Assembly (NCBI GenBank): GCA_046348995.1
Contig: JAXMDB010000007.1
Coordinates: 186,001-250,000, forward strand
Origin: JANNSX01 sp046348995
GTDB lineage: Bacteria; Pseudomonadota; Alphaproteobacteria; Rhizobiales; Hyphomicrobiaceae
Length of the DNA stretch: 64,000 nucleotides
Direction of reading: 5' to 3'
Under the pieces are notes generated by a model, which saw only the letters and a program-made list of their open reading frames with translations, had not been told where the DNA came from and searched no databases. How positions within the stretch are numbered: position 1 is the stretch's first letter; every line of letters starts with the position of its first letter. Both the position numbers and the translations under genes were made by a program. This document shows, piece after piece, positions 42,776 to 50,927 of the stretch.

Positions 42776-43975
42776 TCACATCCCCTTCGGCACGTAGCGC
42801 CAGGCGACCATGCTGACGATGAGCGAGAAGATGCCGAGCGCGACGAAGACGGAGCCGAGCCCGAAGAAGCCGAGCAGCACGCCGTAGATCATCGTCGGCA
42901 GCAGCTCGCCGATGTCGAGGAAAGTGCGGTAGACGCTCGTCATCTGCGGCCGCTCGCGGGGCTTGACCGCGCGGTAGAACGGCACGGCGGCGACCGCATC
43001 GAGGCCGGCGGCGAAGATCGCGCCGACGACGAGCAGGCCGGCCGCAATCAGAGGCCAAACCTCGCCGGCAGCACCGGCCGCCAGCAAGCAAGCCCCCATC
43101 AACACGAAGCAGATCGTGCTCACCGGGCGGATGCCGATCCGCTCGCCGAGCCGTCCCCACGGGTAGCAGGTCGCCAGCACGATATTGAGCCCGGCGATGA
43201 CGATGCCGCTCGTCGTGCCGCTCTGCCCCGTCGTCACCATGAGGAGCGGTGCATAGATGAAAGCCGTCGTCCAGAAGGCCGAGCGCGTGAAGGCGATGAG
43301 CCAAGCCAATCTCAGACGCGGCTGACTGACGAAGCGGGGAATGGCCGACAGCGGGCTCGACGGCACGGACTTCGCCGGCGAGATCGCGATGTGATCCGAC
43401 ATCCGGTAGTACCAGAACACGATCGCCAGCAGCACGGCCCAGCTTCCTGCCCACAGAAACGTGGCGCCGGGCCCCTCGTGCTCGTAGAGCCAGATGCCGA
43501 TGTAGGGCGCGAACGTCCAACTGATCGTCGAGAGCGACAGCCTCACCGCGTCGTTGCGGACCAGATCCTCCTTGCGGATGAAGTCCATGATGTAGAGGCT
43601 GATCGCGGTATTGAGGCAGGCGGTCGCGAAGGTGCGGCACATCATGCCGGCGACTTGCCCGACCTCCGTGTAGCTCCAAAGAAAAAGGAAGCAAGCGACA
43701 AGGCTGGACGCGCCGAGGGTGTACACCCATTTGCGGGTGATGGCGCGGATGAGCAGCGGCAAGATCAGGCTGACGCACAGGCCGAACACGGCGACCGACG
43801 TGTAGAGGAAGCTGACGGTCTGCTTGTCCTGGAAGAGCGCGTAAGCCTGCAGCGGCACGACCGAGAGAATCGACGCCCGCGCCATGGCCTCGATGAAGAA
43901 CAGGATGGCGAACACGCCGATACCCGGCCGGTTCGAGGCCGACAGCCAGAGGGGAAAGCGGCGCAGCGTGCTCAT
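42776..43975 (-). CDS. MFS transporter, substrate unknown
   Basis: A 399-residue integral membrane protein with about 12 hydrophobic segments and the MFS pattern of two six-helix halves joined near residue 190-215. The loop after helix 8 has W-G-R-L-G-E-R-I-G-I-R-P, a variant of the MFS loop signature. The first half has I-E-A-M-A-R-A, which may be functionally important. There is no close match to a known substrate class that I can name. It is convergent with the duplicated ATC-hydrolase-like gene. Confidence 0.82.
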   Translation of the reverse strand: MSTLRRFPLWLSASNRPGIGVFAILFFIEAMARASILSVVPLQAYALFQDKQTVSFLYTSVAVFGLCVSLILPLLIRAITRKWVYTLGASSLVACFLFLWSYTEVGQVAGMMCRTFATACLNTAISLYIMDFIRKEDLVRNDAVRLSLSTISWTFAPYIGIWLYEHEGPGATFLWAGSWAVLLAIVFWYYRMSDHIAISPAKSVPSSPLSAIPRFVSQPRLRLAWLIAFTRSAFWTTAFIYAPLLMVTTGQSGTTSGIVIAGLNIVLATCYPWGRLGERIGIRPVSTICFVLMGACLLAAGAAGEVWPLIAAGLLVVGAIFAAGLDAVAAVPFYRAVKPRERPQMTSVYRTFLDIGELLPTMIYGVLLGFFGLGSVFVALGIFSLIVSMVAWRYVPKGM

Positions 43976-44114
43976 GACGGGGGAGAATCTTGTTTGCGAA
44001 CGCCGCTAGATTGCGCGAAGCCGGGGCCAAGTCCAAGCCGTCAATCCGCCATGCGGCGTCCGAGGCGTGCATGGCACATGCCCGGCGCTCTGGATTGACT
44101 GCCCCGCGCTCGCC

Positions 44115-44705
44115 TCAGTCTCCCCGTCCCCGTTTGAGATCCCGCCGCATGAGGGTACGGGTCTCCGAGCGTTTCGCCACCTCCTCGAAGGCGGCCCCGC
44201 GAAACACCGAGGCGATACCGACGAAGCCTTCACCCCACATCAGCCGGCGCTTGGGCTCGATCGGACACCCCTCGACGGCTCGCGCACCGTTTCGACGCGC
44301 GTGCTTCAGGGCGGCGTCGACCAAAGCCGACATGAGGTGTTTATGGCGATGCGTGGGCGCGATGTAGAAGCAGGTGATGGCCCAGTCCGTCGCGCTGACG
44401 TCGCCGACAGGCTTCGCAACGCGCGAGGTGTTGAACCGGGGCGTTGCCGCGCGCGGGGCGATCGCGCACCAGGCGACGGGCACCTCGCCCTCGTAGGCGA
44501 TGATGCCGGGAACCGCTCCCGCCGCGACCAGCGCCCTCATCGTGCGCTTGCGGCCAGCTTTGCCGAGCTTGTCCCATTCCGGCTTCTTGACGCGCCAATA
44601 CATACACCAGCAGCCGGAGTTGGCGCCGCGCTCGGGGCCGAACAGTCGCTCCAGATCGTCCCAGCGCTCCGGCGTCAACGGCTCGAACGTGAGCTTTGCG
44701 GTCAT
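44115..44705 (-). CDS. GNAT-family N-acetyltransferase
   Basis: The 196-residue protein has the GNAT core: G-I-I-A-Y-E-G-E-V-P-V-A-W-C near 67-80, I-T-C-F-Y-I-A-P near 109-116 and a pyrophosphate-loop region H-R-H-K-H-L-M-S-A-L-V that departs from the usual R-x-x-G-x-G/A. The N-terminal G-C-W-C-M-Y-W-R is typical of a GNAT subgroup of unknown substrate. Its ATG overlaps the TGA of the flavin oxidase gene by four bases, so the two are coupled. Confidence 0.8.
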   Translation of the reverse strand: MTAKLTFEPLTPERWDDLERLFGPERGANSGCWCMYWRVKKPEWDKLGKAGRKRTMRALVAAGAVPGIIAYEGEVPVAWCAIAPRAATPRFNTSRVAKPVGDVSATDWAITCFYIAPTHRHKHLMSALVDAALKHARRNGARAVEGCPIEPKRRLMWGEGFVGIASVFRGAAFEEVAKRSETRTLMRRDLKRGRGD

Positions 44706-45775
44706 GGCGTGAACCGTGTCGGCGCGTAGGGGCCGAGCAGGGCATCACGCTTGCCGGTCAGAATTTCCTCCGCCGCAAGAAGTCCGATGGCCGGGGCGAG
44801 CGTCATGCCCGAGTGCGTGACGGCAACGTAGAGGCCGCCGATCTGCGGTAGCGGCCCGATGGCGGGAAACCCATCGGCGGGGGTCGGGCGGCGCTCGAGA
44901 GTCCGGTGCGAGAGGCGGGCCGGCTCGGGCAGGTCGAGCACCTCGTTCAGCCGGCGCACGAGACGGGCGGCGGCCTTGGCCGGGGTGCCGACGATGGTGC
45001 CGACGAAATCGAAGCCCGAGACGAGCCGGCCCTCGGCCGTTTGCCGCACATGAAAATCCGGCGCCACGATCAGGCCGTTGACCACCGGCGGCAGCGGCTC
45101 GGTGTAGACGAGCAGACCTTCCGGCGAGGTCAGCGGCAGACCGATACCGAGCGGCGACAGCAGATCGGGGGTCGCCACGCCCGCAGCGATCACCACGCGA
45201 TGTGTCGCGATCGTGCCGCCCGTCGTGACCACACCCGTGATCTTGTCGTTGTAGAGCTCGAGACGCTCGTAGCGGATGCCGGGTTTGTACGCCGCGCCCA
45301 AGCGCACCGCCGCCTCGCGCAAGAGCTTCGCTGCAACCACGGGCTCGACCATGCCCTCGTCGTCGCAAAGCGCTGCGATTTCCGGCATCTCGCGCAGGCG
45401 CGGCTCGCGTGTGGCGATGTCCTTATGGCCACCGAGACGGATGCGATAGCCCCAATCGGCATGCTGAGCGGCGTAGCGGTCGAGATCGGCGAGCGGCACG
45501 TCGTAGGTGACGCTGCCGGTAAAGCGCAGGGGCAGACCTGCGATCTCGCGGCCGAGGCGATGCCATTCCGCGATCGAGCGCATTCTGAGCTTGAAATAGT
45601 CGAGCGGGTTGCCCCAGCTCGCATTGATCCAGGCGAGCGATCCTGCCGTCGCGCGGCCACCGTCCGGACCGTCGTCGAGTATAATCGGCGGCGCTCCGGC
45701 CTTGGCGAGCTGGTAGGCAATCGAGGCGCCGATGATGCCGGCGCCGACGACGACAGGTTGCATAGGGCTGCTCAT
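44702..45775 (-). CDS. FAD-dependent amine/amino-acid oxidase (DAO family)
   Basis: A 357-residue flavoprotein with the dinucleotide motif V-V-G-A-G-I-I-G-A-S-I near residue 8-18 and a C-terminal FAD segment T-H-S-G-M-T-L-A-P-A-I-G. It belongs to the D-amino-acid/sarcosine/glycine oxidase superfamily. In between, R-R-P-T-P-A-D-G-F-P-A-I-G is the typical second motif. The start at 45775 gives normal length; a further ATG at 45763 is an alternative. The gene is coupled with the GNAT gene. Divergent from the methyltransferase at 45838, with palindromes in between. Confidence 0.88.
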   Translation of the reverse strand: MSSPMQPVVVGAGIIGASIAYQLAKAGAPPIILDDGPDGGRATAGSLAWINASWGNPLDYFKLRMRSIAEWHRLGREIAGLPLRFTGSVTYDVPLADLDRYAAQHADWGYRIRLGGHKDIATREPRLREMPEIAALCDDEGMVEPVVAAKLLREAAVRLGAAYKPGIRYERLELYNDKITGVVTTGGTIATHRVVIAAGVATPDLLSPLGIGLPLTSPEGLLVYTEPLPPVVNGLIVAPDFHVRQTAEGRLVSGFDFVGTIVGTPAKAAARLVRRLNEVLDLPEPARLSHRTLERRPTPADGFPAIGPLPQIGGLYVAVTHSGMTLAPAIGLLAAEEILTGKRDALLGPYAPTRFTP

Positions 45776-45780
45776 GCGGG

Positions 45781-45821
45781 CATCAAAGCATTGATGGAAA
45801 CATTGCGATAGATGCGCAATG
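45781..45821. promoter_or_regulatory. Two adjacent palindromes in a divergent promoter
   Basis: CATCAA-AGCA-TTGATG (45781-45796) and CATTGCG-N7-CGCAATG (45801-45821) are both perfect inverted repeats. They fill most of the 62-bp gap between the flavin oxidase and methyltransferase starts. They look like operators for one or two regulators, not identified. Confidence 0.5.
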
Positions 45822-45837
45822 AGTCGGTAAACAGACA

Positions 45838-46596
45838 ATGACAAACACTCCGGCGCCCGATCGCCTCTACCACGACGCGGAGCTCGCCGCGCTCTACGAT
45901 GTCGACAACGACTGGGGCGCGGACCTCGAATACTGCCACGAGTTGGCACGATCGGCACGCTCGGTGCTTGACCTCGGCTGCGGCACGGGACGGCTGATCG
46001 CTGCGCTTTCAGATGGCCAGCGCGCCGTCGGCGTCGATCCGGCGGAAGCGATGCTCGAGATTGCGCGAACGCGCCCCGGCGGCGCGTCGGCGGCATGGCA
46101 CCTCGGCGATGCACGGACGATCCGCCTCGGCGAGACCTTCGACCTCGTCGTCATGACGGGTCATGCCTTTCAGACCCTGCTCACGGCCGAGGATCAACTC
46201 GCGACGCTGAAGACGATCGCTGCCCATCTCACGCCGGATGGCCGGTTTCTTTTCGACACCCGCAATCCCGTGCGCGAGGAATGGCGGCAGTGGACGCCCG
46301 AGCGATCACACAGAACCTTGGACGATCCGCGGCTCGGCAAGCTCGACGCGTGGAACGACGTCCAGCGCGATGACCTGACGGGGATCGTGACATACGCGAC
46401 CTACTATCGGGTCGTTGCGACCGGCCGGATGATCTCGGCGGCGCAATCGCGTCTGCGCTTCACGGAGAAGGAAGAGCTCGAGCCGCTCATCGCCGAGGCG
46501 GGTCTATCTGTCGAGCGCTGGCTCGGCGATTGGCAGGGCAATCCATGGGCTGCGGATGCGCCAGAGGTCATTCCGCTGGGGCGGCTGGCCGCATAG
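45838..46596 (+). CDS. Class I SAM-dependent methyltransferase
   Basis: The 252-residue protein has the SAM motif V-L-D-L-G-C-G-T-G-R-L near residue 43-53, motif post-I G-V-D-P-A-E-A-M-L near 65, and F-D-L-V-V-M-T-G-H-A-F-Q near 100. The region after it (F-L-F-D-T-R-N-P-V-R) is common in small-molecule methyltransferases. The gene faces away from the flavin oxidase/GNAT pair with only 62 bp between, which suggests shared control. The substrate is unknown. Confidence 0.87.
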   Translation: MTNTPAPDRLYHDAELAALYDVDNDWGADLEYCHELARSARSVLDLGCGTGRLIAALSDGQRAVGVDPAEAMLEIARTRPGGASAAWHLGDARTIRLGETFDLVVMTGHAFQTLLTAEDQLATLKTIAAHLTPDGRFLFDTRNPVREEWRQWTPERSHRTLDDPRLGKLDAWNDVQRDDLTGIVTYATYYRVVATGRMISAAQSRLRFTEKEELEPLIAEAGLSVERWLGDWQGNPWAADAPEVIPLGRLAA

Positions 46597-46630
46597 GCGG
46601 CGACCGTCAATTCGACCTCGTCCATATAGA

Positions 46631-46784
46631 CGGCCTGCGGCCGGCGTTTCACGCTGGATCCCCACGCTTGCTATGCGCTTTGCGCTCGCGCGTGAGGATG
46701 ACGAGAGTGGCACTTCTCGAATATCCCAAGCTTCGTCATCCTCGTCCAAGTGAGCAGAGCGAGCGCCGGACGGGGATCCAGGGG
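46631..46784. repeat. Family C palindromic intergenic repeat, copy 2
   Basis: Contains ACGCTGGATCCCCACGC, CGCGCGTGAGGATGACG and CGTCATCCTCGTCCAAG followed by GGGGATCCAGGGG. The halves can pair with each other. Lies between convergent methyltransferase and phaB genes. Confidence 0.9.
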
Positions 46785-46805
46785 CGAGCCTTCGGCAAAG
46801 CCGCC

Positions 46806-47528
46806 TCAGCAGATATACTGTCCGCCGTTCATCGTCAGCGTCGCGCCGGTGATGAAGCCGGCATCGTCGCCGGCGAGGAACAGTACGGCACGGGCGATCT
46901 CCTCCGCGGTGCCGAGGCGGCCGACCGGGATCTGATCGATGATCGATTTGAGCACCGGCTCCGGCACCGCCTGCACCATCTCGGTATCGACGTAGCCCGG
47001 CGCGATGCAGTTGACGGTGATGCCCTTCTTGGCGCTTTCCTGCGCCAGCGCCTTCGTGAAGCCGATGACGCCCGCCTTGGCGGCCGAATAGTTCGTCTGC
47101 CCCATCTGGCCCTTCTGGCCGTTGATCGAGGAGATGTTGATGATGCGCCCGAAGTTGCGCGCGCGCATGCCGTCGATCACCGGCCGGGTCATGTTGAACA
47201 TCGAGTTCAGGTTGACCGCGATGACCTCGCCCCACTGTTCGGGCGTCATGCGATGCAGAACGCCGTCGCGCGTGATGCCGGCGTTGTTGACGACGACGTC
47301 GATGGGTCCGAGATCGCGCTCGACCTGCTTCAGGCCCTTGTCGCACTCGGCGTAGTCGCCGACGTTCCACTTGTAGACGGGTATGCCGGTCTCGCCTTGG
47401 AAGACTTGGGCCGCGGCATCGTTGCCCGCGTAGGTCGCGGCGACCCGGTAGCCCTTCTTCTTCAATGCGACCGAGATCGCGTGGCCGATGCCTCTCGTGC
47501 CACCCGTGACAACGGCAACGCGCGCCAT
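46806..47528 (-). CDS. phaB: Acetoacetyl-CoA reductase
   Basis: A 240-residue short-chain dehydrogenase with the cofactor motif V-T-G-G-T-R-G-I-G (7-15), N-N-A-G (81-84) and the catalytic Ser around 133-134, Y147 and K151. Sequence such as A-P-G-Y-V-D-T-E-M-V and G-R-L-G-T-A-E-E-I-A-R places it with PhaB. It reduces acetoacetyl-CoA to (R)-3-hydroxybutyryl-CoA for polyhydroxyalkanoate synthesis. It lies downstream of phaA in the same direction, with a family D repeat in the gap. Confidence 0.95.
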   Translation of the reverse strand: MARVAVVTGGTRGIGHAISVALKKKGYRVAATYAGNDAAAQVFQGETGIPVYKWNVGDYAECDKGLKQVERDLGPIDVVVNNAGITRDGVLHRMTPEQWGEVIAVNLNSMFNMTRPVIDGMRARNFGRIINISSINGQKGQMGQTNYSAAKAGVIGFTKALAQESAKKGITVNCIAPGYVDTEMVQAVPEPVLKSIIDQIPVGRLGTAEEIARAVLFLAGDDAGFITGATLTMNGGQYIC

Positions 47529-47607
47529 GACGCTTACTCTCCCTTGCTGGCTTATCGTTGGTCCTCGCCGGTGCCAGCCCAGGAGAGGACTACTCTGCTC
47601 TTACTCA

Positions 47608-47759
47608 CTTCCCCTCGTGAGGGGGAAGGCCAAGCGCCTTGGACTTAGGTGCGTAGCACGTAAGTCCTTAGGCGATTGGGATGGGGGGAGTGACAAGAGC
47701 GCAAAGTCATTTGCTTTCGACCCCCCAACCTAACCCTCCCCCTCAAGGGGGGAGGGGAA
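47608..47759. repeat. Family D long palindromic repeat, copy 3
   Basis: Outer arms CTTCCCCTCGTGAGGGGGAAG and CCTCCCCCTCAAGGGGGGAGG (split here for length), inner arms around AAGCGCCTTGGACTT and AAGTCCTTAGGCG. It is oriented opposite to the other two copies and sits between phaA and phaB, two genes of one operon. Confidence 0.9.
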
Positions 47760-47794
47760 CAACGAATGACCCGCCATAACCTCTTGTATTCACA

Positions 47795-48979
47795 CTAATC
47801 CCGAGCGACGCACATCGCAATTCCCATGCCACCGCCGATGCAGAGCGTGGCAAGGCCCTTTTTCGCGTTGCGGCGCTTCATCTCGTAGAGCAGCGTCGTC
47901 AGCACGCGGGCGCCCGAGGCGCCGATCGGGTGGCCGATGGCGATCGCGCCGCCGTTGACGTTGACCTTGTCGGTATCCCAGCCGAGCCCCTTGTTGACGG
48001 CGCAGGCTTGCGCGGCGAAGGCCTCGTTGGCTTCCACGAGATCGAGATCATTGTGCGTCCAGCCGGCCTTCTCGAGCGCCTTCTTCGACGCCGGGATGGG
48101 CCCCGTGCCCATGATGGAGGGATCGACGCCAACGCTCGCCCAAGAGACGATGCGGGCGAGCGGGGTGATGCCGCGCTTCTTGGCCTCCGCCGCCGTCATC
48201 AGCACGACGGCCGCCGCGCCGTCGTTGATGCCGGAGGCATTGGCTGCCGTCACTGTCCCATCCTTGTCGAAGGCCGGGCGCAGCTTGGCGATGCCGTCGA
48301 GCGTCACGCCGTCCTTGATGTACTCGTCCTCGGCGACGGTCACGTCGCCCTTGCGGCCCTTGATCGTCACGGGGACGATCTCGTCCTTGAAACGGCCGGC
48401 CTTCTTGGCGGCTTCGGCCTTGTTCTGCGAGGAGACCGCGAAGCGATCCTGCTCCTCGCGCGTGATCTGCCACTGCTTGGCGACGTTCTCGGCGGTGGTC
48501 CCCATGTGATAGCCGTTGAAGGCATCCCACAGGCCGTCCTTGATCATCGTGTCGATCATCTTCATGTCGCCCATCTTCGTGCCGTCGCGAAGATGCGCGC
48601 AGTGGGTCGCCTGGCTCATGCTCTCCTGGCCACCGGCGACGACGATCGAGGCCGCGCCGAGCTGGATCTGCTGAGCGCCGAGCGCCACGGCCCTGAGGCC
48701 CGAGCCGCACAGCTGGTTCATGTTCCAGGCCGGGCTGTCGACCGGAATACCGGCGTTGACAGAAGCCTGGCGGGCCGGGTTCTGACCCTGACCGGCGGTC
48801 AGAATCTGACCCATGATGACCTCGCCGACGTCGCCCGGCTCGATGCCGGCGCGCTCGATCGCGGCCTTGATGGCGATGCGGCCGAGCTCGTGTGCGGGCA
48901 GGCTCGCAAAAGCGCCGTTGAACGAGCCGACGGGCGTGCGGGCGGCACTGGCGATGACGATCTCTTCGGGCTGGCTCAT
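47795..48979 (-). CDS. phaA: Acetyl-CoA acetyltransferase (beta-ketothiolase)
   Basis: A 394-residue thiolase. The acylated cysteine is C91 (N-Q-L-C-G-S-G-L), the catalytic His lies in A-I-G-H-P-I-G-A-S-G and the second Cys is C380 (L-C-I-G-G-G-M-G). It condenses two acetyl-CoA to acetoacetyl-CoA, the first step toward polyhydroxybutyrate. phaB follows in the same direction. The phaR gene starts 230 bp away in the opposite direction, so the gap probably contains PhaR-controlled promoters. The C-terminus ends I-A-M-C-V-A-R-D. Confidence 0.96.
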   Translation of the reverse strand: MSQPEEIVIASAARTPVGSFNGAFASLPAHELGRIAIKAAIERAGIEPGDVGEVIMGQILTAGQGQNPARQASVNAGIPVDSPAWNMNQLCGSGLRAVALGAQQIQLGAASIVVAGGQESMSQATHCAHLRDGTKMGDMKMIDTMIKDGLWDAFNGYHMGTTAENVAKQWQITREEQDRFAVSSQNKAEAAKKAGRFKDEIVPVTIKGRKGDVTVAEDEYIKDGVTLDGIAKLRPAFDKDGTVTAANASGINDGAAAVVLMTAAEAKKRGITPLARIVSWASVGVDPSIMGTGPIPASKKALEKAGWTHNDLDLVEANEAFAAQACAVNKGLGWDTDKVNVNGGAIAIGHPIGASGARVLTTLLYEMKRRNAKKGLATLCIGGGMGIAMCVARD

Positions 48980-49209
48980 GGGCTTCTCCTTCGGTCAGCC
49001 ATCAGACGGAGCGGATGGGCATTGGCGGACATTTCCGCGGTGCAGCATTGAGAAACCTTAGCGATCCGAAGGGGAAGCCGCAATCGCTGTTCCCACGGTG
49101 GAAAGCGTTAACGATCGAGGTCGAGGGTCGCCTTGCGGGGAAGTTCTGTGCTAGATTTTGCGATGCAGCGCGCGAGAGGGCGGCGCTCGAGGCCAAGGAG
49201 CTGACTGCG

Positions 49210-49866
49210 GTGGATCAGACCAAGAAGCCCGTAACCATCAAGAAATACGCCAACCGGCGTCTCTACAATACCGAGACCAGCACCTATGTGACGCTGGACG
49301 ATCTGGCCGAGATGGTTCGCCAGGAGCGCGATTTCGTCGTCTACGACGCCAAGTCCGGCGAGGATCTGACGCACAGCGTGCTGACCCAGATCATCCTCGA
49401 GCGCGAGAGCCGTGGGCAGACGCTGCTGCCGGTGGGATTCCTGCGCCAACTCATCCGCTTCTACGGCGACAACATGGGCCGGCTCGTACCGACCTATCTC
49501 GCCATGAGCATGGATACGCTGACCCAGCAGCAGGAGAAGTTCCGCAAGCAGATGACGGACGCCTTCGGGTCGGGCCCGTTCACCGGCACGCCGTTCGGGC
49601 AGGTGCCGTTCGGCTCGGCGGCTTTCGACGCGATGCAAGAGCAGGCCAAGCAGAACATGGCGATGTTCGAGAAGGCCTTCAACATGTTCATGCCGTTCGG
49701 GCGCATGGGCGGGGCGGCCGGCGCCAACGGCCGTGCCGAGGAGCCGTCGCGCGAGCGCGAGGAGGCTCCGCCCGAGCCGCAAGGCCGCGAGGAGCTCAAC
49801 GAGCTGCGCGACCAACTCGCCCAGATGCAGCGTCAGCTGGACAAGATCGCGAAGAGCGATCGGTAG
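49210..49866 (+). CDS. phaR: Polyhydroxyalkanoate synthesis regulator PhaR
   Basis: The 218-residue protein has the PHA accumulation regulator domain: K-K-Y-A-N-R-R-L-Y-N-T-E (DNA-binding N-terminus, about 10-22), then Y-V-T-L-D-D-L-A-E-M-V. A second domain (about 60-110) with F-L-R-Q-L-I-R-F-Y-G-D and an acidic, Gln-rich coiled-coil tail (about 180-218) follow. The start is a GTG at 49210 with AAGGAG at 49195-49200. PhaR binds PHA granules and represses phasin and PHA genes. Its stop is one base from the stop of the next gene, which is convergent. Confidence 0.94.
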   Translation: MDQTKKPVTIKKYANRRLYNTETSTYVTLDDLAEMVRQERDFVVYDAKSGEDLTHSVLTQIILERESRGQTLLPVGFLRQLIRFYGDNMGRLVPTYLAMSMDTLTQQQEKFRKQMTDAFGSGPFTGTPFGQVPFGSAAFDAMQEQAKQNMAMFEKAFNMFMPFGRMGGAAGANGRAEEPSREREEAPPEPQGREELNELRDQLAQMQRQLDKIAKSDR

Positions 49867-49867
49867 G

Positions 49868-50719
49868 CTAAAACCACCACGGAATGATCCAATCGAATAC
49901 GACAAAATTCTCCACCGGTGAGGCTGTCCCAATCATCTTCGGCTTGGACAGACTCGTCGCAATTTGCGTTGAGGGACCACCATCTAAGTTGATGGCGACA
50001 TCGCAGCCAAACCCGCCGGGCGCGGGCGACTTCAATAGGGTCGCTAGCTCGTAGAGCGTGACACGGCTCGTCACCGCGAGGACAGTTGTTCTTCCTTTCG
50101 CCGAGAGACAGATCGCCGAGCGCTCGGCCAGCGGACCGCCGGGCTTGGCGATGCCGAGCTTACCGCCAGGCTCGACGAGCAGTGGTCCGGTCTGGATCGC
50201 CGATGTCACGTCGACCGTCACCTTGAAGCCTTTTGCCCAGGCGATCTCCAGCCCTGGCTTGCCGGCAACGGCATAGAGCACTCCCGAACAGGCGCGACAG
50301 GCCGCGAGCGGGGCAAGCATGCGGCCATTGGAGATAAGCAGACCAGTCGGCGTGCGCGTGCCGTCAGGCGCGCGATCAAAATAGCCGCCGTTGATGACTA
50401 GTGAGAGGATCTGGCTGGGCCCGCGGCCGCGCTGGACCAAGAGCGCGGTTGCCGAAATGCCTTTCGGATCGGGCGCAGAGACGATTCGGGCGCTGAAGAG
50501 TTTTTCGCTGCTCGCCGGGTCAAAACGGAAGGCTGAGAGTGCAAGCCCTCCCGGCTCGTCAACTGTCAGGCGCTGGACGTCAAATGCAGCGGCCTTCCAC
50601 GCAGCCTTCGCCAGGACCGCCGAATACTCAGCACTGCGATCCGCGGCCTGCGCTCCCGACAAATGGCAAAGCAGCGCGACGAGCCCCGTCGCGAACAGCC
50701 GAAACACGCTTGTCATCAT
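49868..50719 (-). CDS. Secreted phosphodiester glycosidase family protein (NAGPA-like, DUF2233)
   Basis: The 283-residue product has a signal peptide (residues 1-25, ending G-A-Q-A-A). The NAGPA-like domain shows I-N-G-G-Y-F-D, G-L-L-I-S-N-G, G-P-L-L-V-E-P-G and the signature I-N-L-D-G-G-P-S-T. Members cleave glycosidic phosphodiesters in eukaryotes and appear in bacterial exopolysaccharide and sporulation contexts. It is exported to the periplasm. The substrate is not known. It is convergent with phaR. Confidence 0.88.
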   Translation of the reverse strand: MMTSVFRLFATGLVALLCHLSGAQAADRSAEYSAVLAKAAWKAAAFDVQRLTVDEPGGLALSAFRFDPASSEKLFSARIVSAPDPKGISATALLVQRGRGPSQILSLVINGGYFDRAPDGTRTPTGLLISNGRMLAPLAACRACSGVLYAVAGKPGLEIAWAKGFKVTVDVTSAIQTGPLLVEPGGKLGIAKPGGPLAERSAICLSAKGRTTVLAVTSRVTLYELATLLKSPAPGGFGCDVAINLDGGPSTQIATSLSKPKMIGTASPVENFVVFDWIIPWWF

Positions 50720-50927
50720 AGCTGCCGCCCCGCCTTACGTCCGCCTACGCTCGATCTTGCAGGGGAATGTAGCCGCTGCGAAGGCCCCCTGATGGGTCGC
50801 GCGCTGATAACCATCGCTTTGGCTGCCCTCTGTTCTCGATCCACGATTGCCGGCCCGGTCGAAGTGCGGCATGCTTTCGTCAGAGCGCCAGATCGATCTG
50901 AAGAGAGCGCTCGCCAGGGAGAGGCCG

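Noticed and set aside
48980..49209. PhaR binding sites in the phaA/phaR gap
   Set aside because: TGC-containing runs near 49155-49175 were seen but do not form a convincing full inverted site.
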